The notes under the pieces: generated by a model
Told to the model about the DNA's origin: nothing
The model's database searches: none
What the model saw: the letters and a program-made list of their open reading frames with translations, nothing else
In this document: positions 13,001-22,883 of the stretch, in pieces
Numbering within the stretch: position 1 is the stretch's first letter
Layout of the letters: every line of letters begins with the position of its first letter
Source of the DNA: Eublepharis macularius
Taxonomy: Eukaryota > Chordata > Lepidosauria > Squamata > Eublepharidae
NCBI RefSeq assembly: GCF_028583425.1
Contig: NC_072791.1
Location: 199,058,311-199,122,310 of the forward strand
DNA: 64,000 nucleotides
Direction of reading: 5' to 3'
Program-made: the position numbers and the translations under genes

Positions 13001-16000
13001 CATTGGAGCAAACGGGCGATTTACCCCCTGCATTGCTTCCAGGGGGTTCTTCCCGCGGCGCCCTGGACCCTGACTCCCTCACTGGGAGTCCTGGGGGTTA
13101 ACCCTCGCGGGTCAACCGCCCGCTGCTCAGACGTTTCCTCCCGGACCTGCGGAGAGGAATGTCTGACATGGCCGGGAAAACGAAACCGAATCGACACACA
13201 TCACCTCTTTCGAGGCTGAAATGTGTAAAGACCAGTTACATTAGAGAGCCTTATATACCTTAGCACTAATTGTTTACAGAATAAAAGATCAAAAAGGCTA
13301 GTATAAACACGGTCAGAATGCTGCAAAATGACACATTTCCCAGATTACATGGTATCTGACAAGCTCGAGTGACAAATAAATTATACCAACATTTGAAAAG
13401 CTGGAGCCATATTTCTGATGCACTCCTGGGAAGAAGCTCATTCAAGGCTAAATCTTAATCATAATAACCAGAAATAATGAAATGTTTATACTTCGCTCAG
13501 TGACCCTTCTCGCCTACCAGAGACCTAGCTGACTTGCAAGATATCTCAGCAGGAAGAATTGTAACACTACAGCAAGGCTACTGTAATATTTGTGTGCGTT
13601 CAGCTTGGATGTATGCTCACAACAAGGATTTATGGAAGGGGTCTTAAAAATCTTTTAACACTGTGCTATAACAGCTCAGCAGGGAAAGGAGGGAAAGCCC
13701 TTTAAAGGGCTAAAACATCCTATCTTTTCCATGCACTAAGCAATGATAGATTCGGAGTTTGGAGCAAAATCTGTTTTTGGGAATAATGTCTGGAATTTTT
13801 TTAAAGAAAAAAACTCCTAGTTCTCATGATTGTACAGGAAAATTTTAAGGCACATAGGCAAAGTATTCAGATACAGTTTAAAAAGAACAGTATTGAGTAG
13901 GTCTTCTCTGGTGGTCATAAATGATAGTTTCAGAGCCTTTGTTTATCTATGCCTCTTTTCCATGGCTCTTGAATACTGTTGCATTTGGTATCTTTTTTTT
14001 AATGGGAAGAATGGAGGAAATTTGTGAGAATTTGGAGGGTGAAGAAATGGTTATTGAACCACAGCCTCAGGTGATGAGACACATTATTTGATCTATCCCC
14101 TGAGCGCAAAGTATTACAGTATGCTGTTTGACTATGTCCTTGGTTTGAATGAACTGTCTGTTTGCTTTTAATAAATTGGTACATTCTATTGTTACGGGAG
14201 AAAAATATATTTAATAAAGAGAGGACAAGAAGAGGCTGAATGAAGCTCCTAAGCTGGTATTGAATAAACAAGGGAATCTCATACTCAGAATATTATAAAG
14301 AATTTTCAACTCAGAGGGCTTGCAATAACTTCTTGAGCTATTAATACCCAGAATTGCTGAAAATCTCTAGAGTTGGTTGCTTGTGTGTATGGTTGCTGCA
14401 ATAGCACAGAACAGACTTAGATGTTAGATGCTTTAAATATTACAAGAGGATGCCTAAAAATTATTTATTTTATTTACTAACAGTGAGGACCCATAGCAGT
14501 TTATTTTCCTCCTCCATTTATTCCTCACAACAACCCTGTAAAGTAGATTAGGCAATGAAGTTGTGCCTGGCTCAGGGTCACCCAGCAAGCTTCCATGACA
14601 GAGTGGGGGTTCAAACCTGGGTCTCCCAGATCCTAGTTTGACACACTAATCCCTATTCCATACTAGTGCTCTCGAAATATTCATGTCTGTGTTTCCTACC
14701 TGCCTTTTTCAAAGGTTTTCAGTCACTTAAACCATGATCCAGTTTGTCATATAACTGCAGCGATGCTACAAACCTAGTTAGAATCCATGTTTAGCTGAAA
14801 ATAAAAGGAATACGTTTATTAGCATGACTCTTTAAAAATCTTGTCTGATTTTTCTCCTGTATCTTCGTTTTCTGATCTTAAGGTTAACAACTCTGTAACT
14901 GTAACATCTTCTGGCCGAGTAGTAAAGAAGCGTATTAACATACTGGATGACGACCCAGAACAAGAGGTAACTAACCTTACCAGCCGAAGGAAACTCCCCT
15001 GGGGTTTTGTATGCGCCTGGCATGTACAGAGGGATAGATTTTACTTGTGCTAATGTAAACTGCCTGCAACATAGCAGGTTGGATCCTGTGTTGCATGGGG
15101 CACAAAGGCTGATGCCGCACATGTTGGATAATGCACTTTCAATGCACTTTATCAATCGTTTGAGGTGGATTTTTTGTTCCGCACACACAAAAATCCATTC
15201 CAAATGAGCTATAAAGAGGATTGGAAGTGCATTATCCAACATGTGCGGAATCACTCATTGATTGTGAATCTCCCTTTCCTCTGGAACCCTTTCTGAGCCT
15301 GGAAAAGTTTATTGCCAGGGTTGAGGGACTCGTGTGCACTAATAGCTATACAAGTCAGCAGATGTAGTGGGAGGGGGGGAAAGTGCTTCACTCGTGCAGG
15401 AGGCAGAAAGGGCAAGCTTGTTCCTTTCCCCTCCCCACTACAGCTGTGCAACCAGTGAAGCTGTTGGTGTGTGTGTGCGAGTCCCTCAACCCTGGCAAGA
15501 AACTTTTTCCAGAGTTAGAAAGGGGACCAGTGGGGAAGGAAGGCAGAGTAGATCCCCAACAGTCAGCTGCTTCTGCTGGCAGGTTGACAGGATCCAAGCT
15601 CTGCTCTGAGCTCAGCCTGGAACGCAAGGAGCGGGGGTCCTTTTTTGATAGCGCCGATCTCTTTGTTTGAAATCAGTTCCTGATTCCAGAAATAAAAAAA
15701 CTGTTTATTAAACACACAGCTGTTACATTCACAAAAACAAAAAATGTGGCATAGGCTGTATGGCGAAGAGTGCTGAGCTAATGAACTTCTAATGGTCGAG
15801 GATGGCAGGCTCTGAAATACTATGAAAGGAGATACAGGAAATCTTAAGTGACTGATGAAAATGTTGACTGTGTGAATATCCAATTTAACTGCCAACTGCA
15901 TTGCTGGCTACTTATTGTTTGAGAGCATGCTGTTCATGACAAGATGGCAAACGGCACCAGGAAAACAGTACAGATCTGAGTGCCCCCCCTCATTATTAGC

Positions 16001-19000
16001 AACTATTTTTGGAAACCGTTTTTTCACCCTCCATCAGGAACCGTCGTTGAAATGAGACAGCCACAGGAATTCTAATTCCTCAGCTTCTGGAAACCATTTT
16101 CAGCCTTGTTTCCATGGAAATGAATATTGTCTGGGTGAAAACATGGCAAGGTTTCCTCTGTGGCCTTTAAAACCTACAATTTATTTATATTCAGTTACCA
16201 ATAGATAGATTTGAGAGACAGAGAATATGTAGAAGCAGGCAAAGTTTTGCCTGTAGTATATGCCTGCTGTTTGATTGTCTGTCTGAAAAAAAAACACTTG
16301 GAGAACCTGTTTGTTTAAAATATTTTCTTGGATTTCTTATGGGAGTTAGTGGGAGAGAAGGTAACAAATTCAGATATTTGTTTAACTGTCAATAAATGAC
16401 ACTAGATCTTAAGAGGTAATGTTTAAGTTATAGATCATATTTTCCTACATTATTTATATATCCACAATTATGTACACACCCACATCCTTCATTATCAGTT
16501 AGATATCCTTCTTTCCTTAACTTTCCTTCTTAACTATTCTTCTTTCTTTAATCACTTTCTCTGCAACACCGCTTATAATCTTATCCCAGAATCAAGTTGA
16601 GAGAGAGAAAATAAGAGAATGAGAATGAGCAAGAAATCCTAAGCAGAGTGACTGTCGTCTAAATCCACTGAAATCAATAGGCTTCGATTGAAATAACTCT
16701 CTGCATAGGATGAGTAAAATGAGTAGTAAGTTAAAAATCTTACTGAGTTCAGTTGCAAGCAGTCACCGGTATCTAACCACCTGCATACATGAGAGCTTTA
16801 ATGTGCTTCCCACACAGAATACTTTCCTGCTTCATCTATATGAAGGCAGATGTCTGCTCACCTTCCAGTTTGCACACACAACTGTGGCAGCTTTTGAGAA
16901 CTACCAGTTGAATGTCTCATGTTGCCCGTTACAGCTCACCATCTGTATGCCATCAGAATAGCTGGAACTCATAGCAAGACCTCAGGGTTCTGAGCGATAC
17001 AGGCTGAAAAACTATAGTTGTATACTTTTGCTGCTGTTAACATACAGAATATGTTTCTTTTCATAGACTGGTGCTAGATATTATTTATTACTATGTTTAT
17101 AGATCATTTTTTTTTATTTGTGGGTAGACAAATATAATTTATATCTTTCATTATTTTGGAATTCTTGTTAATTTGATTGCTATTTACTTTGGCCTTATTT
17201 TTTCTCAAATAAGGCAAGTTACACAGCTGCCTTGGGTACAATGCCACATATAACACTGCTTAAATTAAATGCTTGGTTAAATGCTTATTGAATGAAAGCT
17301 CTGCTATAAATCAAGAACCTTTATCTTCCTTGCCTGTGAATTTTTTTGCACTGTAGCAAGGAAGTATGTAAAAATGTTGCTAAAAACGTTCACTTGCTCA
17401 TTAATGAAATTTCATTTTTTTTTTTACTAAGACTTTCAAAATTGTGGACTACGAAGATGAACTTGATTTACTGTCTGTTGTGGCAGTTACTCAGATAGGA
17501 AGTGATGGGGCAGCTCACCTGGATTTCCACTGTAATGAGTACGGGACTCGACTCAAGCGCATTCTTTTTGCAGAGCCTTGGGATGTGGTGAGTACAACCC
17601 ACTAATTTCATTTTTTGTTGACATCTCTGATATCTCATCTCAATATGCCATTGTATGTGGTCATTCAGATTCTGAACTGACAGATCCAAAAGAAATTCCG
17701 TGCTGAAAATCTGTAAGGGTGCCCACAAGGGCCACAATGCTCAGAGGCAAGTATCAGGCAATTGCAGCCTAAAGGCAGGGTGGAATGGGGGAAAACATCC
17801 TTTTTCACCCTCCTGTAATTGCTTTCCAAAGAGGGGAAGAACTAAACTGTGGTGACCAAATTTTTGGACCCTTGTTCATCAGTTATATGTAGCAGAAACA
17901 TCAGCCTCTGCAAAACTCTTCCACTGTCTTCATTCCCCAGTCCCGTATTTGCAACATTGGAGTGTGCAGTTTCCTATGACAAACTTATGGCAGTCTGCAG
18001 ATAGGAGGATCACAAATCTTTTCCACATTCCCCCTGCCTCCCAGCAGTCCTTTCTTACCTTGGGGTTGTGGGACCCACCTGAACTAAAATCTTGTGGGAC
18101 ACGAGGCTGCAGCCGGGAGGAGGAGGGGAGAAATCGCTCCCTTCTTCCATTAGCTGTGCTCTCTTCCATTGCAGCCTTCGGACTCACGTGGCTATCAGTC
18201 TACACAGATCTTGTCACTGAATACATTTTCCTGGGGTCGGAAAAAACTGTAGGGAAGGGGAACATATTGTATACTGTGGGAAGACTGACTTCAGTACCAT
18301 GATAGCAATAACTCATTTATTGCACGGGAAACCCTGTGAATCCAGTGCTTCGGGGCTGCTCGGGGATTGGTGACCTGAAGGATGAAGGCTTGTTAATATA
18401 TTTATGTGAGTGTGCTGATTACCTCCAAATTGCGGGGCGGGTTTCTACCGCAGCATTCACATACACTTTTGGTATTGGTCTGTCCTTCAACAGAGGAAAC
18501 AAACAGTAATTTATCTGCTATACCTGGTCTCACACACACTGCAGTTACATAGGAAACATTCCATAGAGCAGCCTGCAGGTAGAGGGAAGGGAGCTTTGAC
18601 TCTCAAAAGCTCATACCTTGGAAGTCTAGTTGGTCTTTGAGGTGCTCTGGGACTTGTATTCTGTAGTTATTCAAAGCAAGTGCTTAATGTTATAATTGGC
18701 AAGGAGATGTCATGCCTGTGGTGTGTTTTCCCCCCACAGAGTACCTGTATGCTGCCCATCCATCTCCCTTCCCTTACCTAGCAGAAGTGAAAATTATTAT
18801 TTACTTTGTTCTCTCCCTGCAGACTTACAGCCATGAAGTTTACTTCGACAGAAATGTGGTGTTGCACATCGAACAAAAGCCCAACAGGATCTTCAGCTGT
18901 TACGTTTACCAAATGGTCTGCAGTAGTTCAAAAGAGGGTGAAGACATAAGAAAAGATAAAAGAAGGCGACGGTTATGTAAAAAAATGGGAAGAACTTTTG

Positions 19001-19011
19001 AGTGTTTTTAA
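1015..19011 (+). CDS. DCAF17: DCAF17, DDB1- and CUL4-associated factor 17 (3' ten coding exons; 5' end outside window)
   Basis: DCAF17 is a substrate receptor of the CUL4-DDB1 E3 ubiquitin ligase, a nuclear/nucleolar protein linked in humans to Woodhouse-Sakati syndrome. Ten exons join in frame: 1015-1093, 2400-2489, 3564-3671, 5707-5812, 6778-6920, 8121-8230, 9862-9949, 14883-14966, 17432-17587 and 18823-19011. Every intron is GT-AG. Together they encode about 383 residues; the human protein is about 520, so roughly the first quarter lies left of the window. The visible protein has no membrane segment and ends in a basic tail (KRRRRLCKK) before TAA. The gene sits directly upstream of CYBRD1 in the same orientation, the known vertebrate order, which supports the name. 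No frameshift or stop interrupts the exons. The identification is from recalled protein similarity plus synteny. Confidence 0.92.
1310..1960 (-). mobile_element. Old interspersed repeat, LINE-like tail, antisense
   Basis: The T-rich start with ccaaggtgggttacaaattt and the agggctttataga motif near 1643 recur at 4130-4570. No intact coding frame. The class is uncertain. Confidence 0.3.
2400..2489 (+). CDS. DCAF17: DCAF17 coding exon
   Basis: Thirty codons in phase 0 on both sides. The acceptor is ttttttcctag and the donor is aaa|gtaagt. The peptide runs AGIQQSVLFFLAAFRVL to EIDKK. A second AG four bases downstream (cag at 2401-2403) would break the frame, so 2400 is chosen. Confidence 0.9.
3564..3671 (+). 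CDS. DCAF17: DCAF17 coding exon
   Basis: Thirty-six codons, phase 0 on both sides, IFGNSITDATMSHRM to SFQSISEK. The acceptor is caaactag and the donor is aag|gtaatg. A 5S-derived SINE begins only about 30 bases past the donor. Confidence 0.92.
3703..3912 (-). mobile_element. 5S rRNA-derived SINE
   Basis: The minus strand contains 5S rRNA sequence (cagaagctaagcagggtcag, then ggatgggagacc) followed by the tail ccataagtcagctatgactt, a Bov-B-like end. It lies just past the 5' splice site of exon 3564-3671. Confidence 0.88.
4105..4900 (-). mobile_element. Old interspersed repeat, antisense, in DCAF17 intron
   Basis: Starts ttttatttattaaccatttg and contains ccttgaagggctttaaaaa and gaactttgaaatgagctc, as in the repeat at 1310. 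The class is not identified. Confidence 0.3.
5406..5517. repeat. Fold-back repeat (arms about 54 bp)
   Basis: The left arm (5406-5459) and right arm (5464-5517) are near-perfect reverse complements around ttcct; the core tggtcttggcattgtagt is mirrored exactly. It lies in a DCAF17 intron upstream of exon 5707. It is probably an inverted pair of MITE ends. Confidence 0.85.
5707..5812 (+). CDS. DCAF17: DCAF17 coding exon
   Basis: Starts after a T-rich tract ending in tttttag and reads FMMQQVDLEHECNWNGK to NIKIT. It ends one base into a codon (phase 1), with donor cag|gtattt. Confidence 0.9.
6778..6920 (+). CDS. DCAF17: DCAF17 coding exon
   Basis: The acceptor is ctatttgcag. Its first two bases finish the split codon as Asp; 47 codons follow (TPDVLFEVSSLENTFQVGG to VRSLKDHTL). 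The donor is ttg|gtaata and the end phase is 0. An open frame continues into the intron but its codons are not conserved-looking. Confidence 0.92.
6995..7345 (-). mobile_element. LINE 3' end (L2-like), antisense
   Basis: Read on the minus strand it encodes a short KTELFRQAF-like C-terminal piece, then a 3' tail ending ggatgggcggtatataaatt and (aaat)n. It lies 75 bases past the donor of DCAF17 exon 6778-6920. Confidence 0.55.
8121..8230 (+). CDS. DCAF17: DCAF17 coding exon
   Basis: Starts after attttttttag and reads AKNGIQDMKCCSLEPDW to HVGPNLI plus two bases. The donor is taa|gtaaga with phase 2. The upstream 200 bases contain a worn SINE. Confidence 0.92.
9597..9829. mobile_element. hAT-type MITE (233 bp) with 8-bp TSD
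   Basis: Inverted ends CAGGGCTTTTTTTC and its complement, flanked by ATTGTGAC at 9589-9596 and 9830-9837. The 8-bp target-site duplication and CAGGG terminus are typical of hAT elements. The interior is itself partly palindromic (a block on either side of about 9715). There is no coding capacity. Confidence 0.9.
9862..9949 (+). CDS. DCAF17: DCAF17 coding exon
   Basis: The acceptor is tcctccaacag. The first base completes a Lys codon, then 29 codons read ILKLKETESITEQQEVKED to EANREND. The donor is gat|gtgaga and the end phase is 0. It is a charged, low-complexity stretch. A hAT MITE ends 32 bases upstream of the exon. Confidence 0.85.
11208..12210 (-). pseudogene. L1-type ORF1 protein (RNA-binding), frameshifted at a G run
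   Basis: From ATG at 12210 (MATKKQSPALGKSISAAL) the frame runs into a G run (C run at about 12008-12016 on +). A second frame then continues as a 255-residue open frame to the stop at 11208. The N-terminal part, about 80 residues, is Lys/Glu-rich and coiled-coil-like (NENLQDLVSELLATLAR). The next part (REIIIDFSSKRIRDTIL to KWLFPEGIW) resembles the RNA-binding and C-terminal domains of L1 ORF1p. ORF1p normally trimerises, coats L1 RNA and acts as a nucleic-acid chaperone. Apart from the one G-run shift no stop interrupts it. Confidence 0.8.
11741..12901. repeat. Tandem duplication, two units of about 580 bp
   Basis: Unit 1 is 11741-12320 and unit 2 is 12321-12901. Both begin gctgacgcttcgttgcatat and end cttgtaataaca. 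I count about six substitutions and one length change in a C run, roughly 1% divergence. Each unit holds about 110 bases of 5' leader plus the first 470 bases of ORF1. Confidence 0.92.
12321..12791 (-). pseudogene. Duplicated 5' part of L1-type ORF1
   Basis: A second copy of the ORF1 start (same MATKKQSPALGKSISAAL opening, ATG at 12791) is cut at the junction of the tandem duplication. Its G run is one base longer than in the other copy, so it ends at a different early stop (12552). A 102-residue frame (12247-12555) continues from the natural frame into leader sequence. Confidence 0.8.
14468..14665 (-). mobile_element. Short-type tRNA SINE, antisense
   Basis: Box B complement ggggttcaaacctgggtctc and the tail side tttatttactaacag. 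It lies about 215 bases before DCAF17 exon 14883. Confidence 0.7.
14883..14966 (+). CDS. DCAF17: DCAF17 coding exon
   Basis: Twenty-eight codons, phase 0 to 0: VNNSVTVTSSGRVVKKRIN to DDDPEQE. The acceptor is gatcttaag and the donor is gag|gtaact. The preceding intron is 4.9 kb and carries the L1-like insertion. Confidence 0.9.
15110..15258. mobile_element. Fold-back MITE, copy 1
   Basis: Inverted arms read ccgcacatgttggataatg and its complement, with a centre near 15180 (ttttttgttccgcacacaca). A second copy of the family is at 59275-59420. Confidence 0.8.
15259..15555. repeat. Palindromic repeat next to MITE
   Basis: Segment 15302-15339 (...gccagggttgagggactcg...) is the reverse complement of 15473-15510 with few mismatches. 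Weaker pairing continues outward to the edges. It abuts the MITE at 15110-15258. Confidence 0.65.
17432..17587 (+). CDS. DCAF17: DCAF17 coding exon
   Basis: Fifty-two codons, phase 0 to 0: TFKIVDYEDELDLLSVVAV to RILFAEPWDV. The acceptor follows a T-rich tract (ttttactaag) and the donor is gtg|gtgagt. This is among the most conserved-looking exons. Confidence 0.94.
18583..18662 (+). repeat. Single diverged copy of the hammerhead-like repeat
   Basis: gaagggagctttgactctca, then ctagttggtctttgaggtgc, match the 27478 and 28374 copies. It sits in the last DCAF17 intron. Confidence 0.5.
18823..19011 (+). CDS. DCAF17: DCAF17 terminal coding exon
   Basis: Sixty-two codons plus TAA: TYSHEVYFDRNVVLHIEQK to KKMGRTFECF. 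The acceptor is tctccctgcag. The tail is strongly basic (KDKRRRRLCKK), compatible with nuclear or nucleolar targeting. Confidence 0.93.
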   Translation, partial: TYSHEVYFDRNVVLHIEQKPNRIFSCYVYQMVCSSSKEGEDIRKDKRRRRLCKKMGRTFECF

Positions 19012-21335
19012 AGAATCCCTGTTGTTTTAGAGGCTTTGTTATGGACAGCATCCAAAGAGCTGGAAACCACACTGGGCTGGTTAATAACTGTTATTCAGCT
19101 CCACCTGAGTAAATATGAATCCCTTAAGATAATTTTTTTTAAGCCACTGCAATGCATTACTTAGGTGTAATGACATTATTACTGCCCATGATGTTTGGCA
19201 CAAGAAAAGATGTGCAAAAAGAGACATTTTCTTGTACCAGTTTCTATTGACAGAAAGAGATACAAGCTTTCAGGAAGCTCAGGCCCTGTCTGGGATCTAA
19301 AGAGATTTCTTTCATGAGTGGAAGACACTCCTGCCCACTCAAGGCGAGGTCCTCGATCTCATAGTCCAGCAACAGCCCATTTCACATTCCCCTCCAATTC
19401 AGATGGATCTCTTATTCCTCTGTTTTTTGGATGGTTCCAGAGGGGTTGCAACAGATAGGAAAAGTTGGGATAGCCCCATTGGGCAAGCAGAGGTTTGCTC
19501 AGAGTTTCTGAGCTCCAATGCCATATTTATTTATGTATTTTTTAAATTATTGAAATGTATGTCCTACCTTTTATCTGTAAATAAGAACTCAATGGCATAT
19601 TACAGCCATTTTAAAATTCCATGAACCAGAGGTTTTCAGACTTCAGCAACTCAAGGAGTCCTATCTTCAGTGAATTTTATGTATTCAAACCTTTGAGTCC
19701 TCCCTTTCTTCTTCGCTGTCACATACCATATGCCAGAAATCCTCTTTTTTTCAAGTTGTGTATGGTAAGCCACATGTGCCCCCCATCCTAAAAAAGAATC
19801 AGCTTCCTTTAAAAAGCAAGCTGAAGATAAACGTGTTTTCTGTCCAATGGCCTACAAGGTCAGATCTTAGCCGGTTCACCACAACACAAAAGGCCCAAGT
19901 TTTAATCAATTGGAAACTGCAAGAAACTCCTTATTGGTTAATAACTTCTAGCTAGAAGTCAGCAGGCTCATGTTGGTAAAAACCTGGCTTCCACGCACAT
20001 ATTTCTAATTGCATTGCTTGTAGCAAATAAGTCCCATCCAGCAGCCCCTCTCTTGGTTTACTAGTACTAGTGCCAGTGGGGAGAAAGGCAGAAGTTGAGT
20101 TCAGCTCTCCTCCTTCCTCAGATGGTTGACACATTGTAGGCAACCCGAGTAGGACCGCTGAATGATCTTGTTAATGGTGGAACTAACAACTATGCAGTAC
20201 TTTACCACTGGCGGGATGTGTGGTTAGGTCAAGGTTTTTTAAACTACCTACAGTTCTCCAGCAGGGGGCTGCAGATTGATGCCGTGGCCCTAGAAGTCAA
20301 GTTGGCTGTTCACCCTTCTGTGTGCTTTGGCAGGTTCATATGTTTTCATTCTCAGATATGTTTAGAGTGGCTTGCTACCAGTTTCCTTTTTAGTCATTTC
20401 CCTTTATGCCTTGGAGCTTTAAATTCCATTTGGGACAAGGTCTGAGAGCAAGAATCTTAAAAGGAAAGCTGTTCATCATCATCTACAAGTTTCTGGAAAT
20501 TAAAAAAAAACTATAAAGGGTTTGGCTTTGTGGATCATCAGTCTGTTGTCCCCCTGCTGGTTCAAGGTACTGAATAGTGGAATAATATTGGACGTTACCT
20601 TATGAAACTGATCAACAGAATATAGGTAACGAAGAAAAGGAAATAATTTTTGAGTGCAAGAGCGTACTTCAACTTTTAATTCACCACCACGCAAAAAGTG
20701 TGACTCAGGTAAGTTTCCCAAAATTATCTGAGACACAGTTTTCCACTCTTTGCATTATGGATTGCGTGCTAGAGCTTACTTATTTTATGCATATCATTGC
20801 CCAGGCCCATTGTCGGCTGAGAGGGAACCTAGAACATGCCCCAAACTCTCCCAGTAGCTTATTCAGTCTAACTAGTAGTGAGTAGTAGTGTATGCTGCTA
20901 GTTCAGTGAGGAGCCCCTATTAAACTTGTCAGGAATCTTAGAGGTCCACCAAACACAGTTTGAAAGCTATTTAGAAGAACAGGGACATGTCTGTATAAGG
21001 TGTAGTCCAAGATACTATGAATGGAGAATGAAGGTGTTAGTCATATTAAATGAAGGAAACACAACTTGGAACTGTTTGCAGTAGTTTTTCATATAAGATT
21101 TAGTACCTACTGTATGAAACTTATCTAGTAAGGGTGTGATCCTAAACTCGCTCACTAGAAAGTAGGTTCTACTGAACTCAGCTAGGTTTACGTCTGAGTA
21201 AACATGCTTCGTATGCAGCATTTCTAGCCCAACGTTTGAAACATCCATACTGAATGGGAGCAGGAAAGGGAAGAATTAGCCAGTGTTATCAAATTACACT
21301 TTCAGTGTGAATAATTATTTCACTATGAATGATTT

Positions 21336-21484
21336 AATAAAATGAGACAAAAATGAAAAACACAGCCTTTTAAACAGTCTCAAATGAAGGGAACAAAAGT
21401 TTAGATTACAGACAATTTTTGTATTTTTGTAGACATTAGTGACTTTATCCCTGTCTAATCCTGATTTATGGGGTATGGAATAAA
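21336..21484 (+). promoter_or_regulatory. Candidate DCAF17 polyadenylation signals
   Basis: AATAAA hexamers occur at 21336-21341 and 21479-21484, the first on this strand that I see after the DCAF17 stop at 19011. If used they imply a 3'UTR of about 2.4 kb. The stretch 19012-21330 shows no gene and no well-preserved repeat apart from a MITE-like trace near 21130-21210. Use of these sites is inferred only. Confidence 0.4.
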
Positions 21485-21784
21485 ATGTTATGCAAAGATA
21501 TTATTGATAGAAGAATTTGTATGGAGTTGTTTGTTTAGCACTAGCAGTTTGCTAGATGACGCACAGGGCTAAAAGGAACGTCAACCCCTATGCAGAGAAC
21601 TTGCAGTCAGCATTAAATGCATACAAATGGATGGTGGAAAGGGACAGAAAATAATAAACAGCAGTAAGCCTGGTGTATGGGACAGTCAATGGAGAAGATC
21701 AGGCCAAGGCGTTACCCAAATGAGGGGTCTCCTTGCACGTTTGATGAATTAGTGTGCAAAGAGAGGCAGTGAGAGGGGGTGACA

Positions 21785-22710
21785 AGCGAGATCCTCCACC
21801 AATTTTTATTGGCTCCCTTCCCTCAGAGGACTCTCAAAATGACTGAATGGGTGTTTAAAGAATAATTTTTATTAAAGGGAGATCAAAAGCAATCATACAA
21901 GAACATACACCGCACACATACAGAGTTTCCTAGGAAAAGCAGCGAGGAGGTTGGATAGAGCCAGTTTTATGTAGTGGTTAAGAGCAGCAGGACTCTGATC
22001 TGGAGAACTAGGTTTGATTCCCCTCTCCTCCACTTGAAGCCAGTTGGATGACCTTGGGGTCAGTCACAGCACTCCCAGAGCTCTCTCAGCCCCACCCACC
22101 TCACAGAGTGATTGTTGTGGGAATAATAATGACATACTTTATAAACCACTCTGAGTGTGGCACTAAGTTGTCCTGAAAGGCAGTATATAAATTATTATCA
22201 TCGTTATCATTATTATTATTCAGGGTTTGGGGGTTATAGTTGCCAGTCAGAAACGGAGCAGCTTCAGCATCCAGCGCTTCATAGCAAAAAGGGAGAAGGG
22301 GCTCAAACATGCAGTCTGAGGGTGTGTGTGTGAGTCCAGAGCACACACCCTGAACTATGGCGAAGGGTAGCTAGATTATACTGTGGAACATACCCTGCGG
22401 CAGGATTGCATCTTCTCTCTCAAAACAATAACTAAATGGCTGTCTCCAGGGCGAGACAAACTGAGAAGGTTTGATTAAACCTTCCTAGGTGAAACTAAAG
22501 TTATTGATGACTCGCGATGGCTGGATGGGAGTGGCTATCAGAGCCCTGAATAGCCCAGAATGAGAGAACGGATAAAGGGCAAATCGGAAGGGTGTGTTGA
22601 GGCGATTAATTCAGGAACTCCTGGAAGACCTTATTGTCTTGGGACCTTTGCACATCTCCAGGGCATGGGCTGAAAGCTAGTCTTTCCTGGTGACTCGTGT
22701 ATGTATGAAT
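21785..22710 (-). mobile_element. Related LTR, - orientation, split by a SINE
   Basis: On the minus strand 22640-22223 and 21957-21785 align collinearly with the LTR at 32640. Shared landmarks are ggtcttccaggagttcctg, tctgggctattcaggg, the ctttaataaaaa poly(A) motif and the terminal ttggtggag. The SINE at 21957-22220 interrupts it. No internal coding region is seen. Confidence 0.6.
21957..22220 (+). mobile_element. tRNA-derived CORE/MIR-like SINE
   Basis: tgtagtggttaagagcag (box A), aggtttgattcccc (box B), a MIR-like core (gaagccagttggatgacctt) and the tail ggcagtatataaatt, then (att)n. It is inserted in an LTR. Confidence 0.88.
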
Positions 22711-22883
22711 GAGCGTATTTTCAATGGAAGAATTTAAAAATGCCACTCTGGCCTACTTCATCTCCTTATTTCATTTTCTCTGTCACTGTCTAACAGGATA
22801 TGGATGCTCAGTAGGGGAGAGAATTCCTGCTTTGGCAATAGGGGATTTCCGAGGGTACACAAATAGCACTATTATCTTGACTT

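Larger units (their letters stand above)
11091..13211 (-). mobile_element. ORF1-only L1-type retrotransposon ('half-L1'), antisense in DCAF17 intron
   Basis: An insertion of about 2.1 kb is bounded by a perfect direct repeat gacacacatcacctcttt at 11091-11108 and 13193-13210 (one more c also matches). Read on the minus strand it starts with a GC-rich 5' leader (13192 to about 12792), carries L1-type ORF1, then a 3' tail of about 100 bases. It ends in an A-rich run interrupted by single G's, directly at the target-site duplication. There is no room for, and no trace of, ORF2 (endonuclease and reverse transcriptase). This matches the plan of mammalian HAL1 elements: mobilised in trans, ORF1 retained. 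The long perfect target-site duplication implies a fairly recent insertion. Confidence 0.85.
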
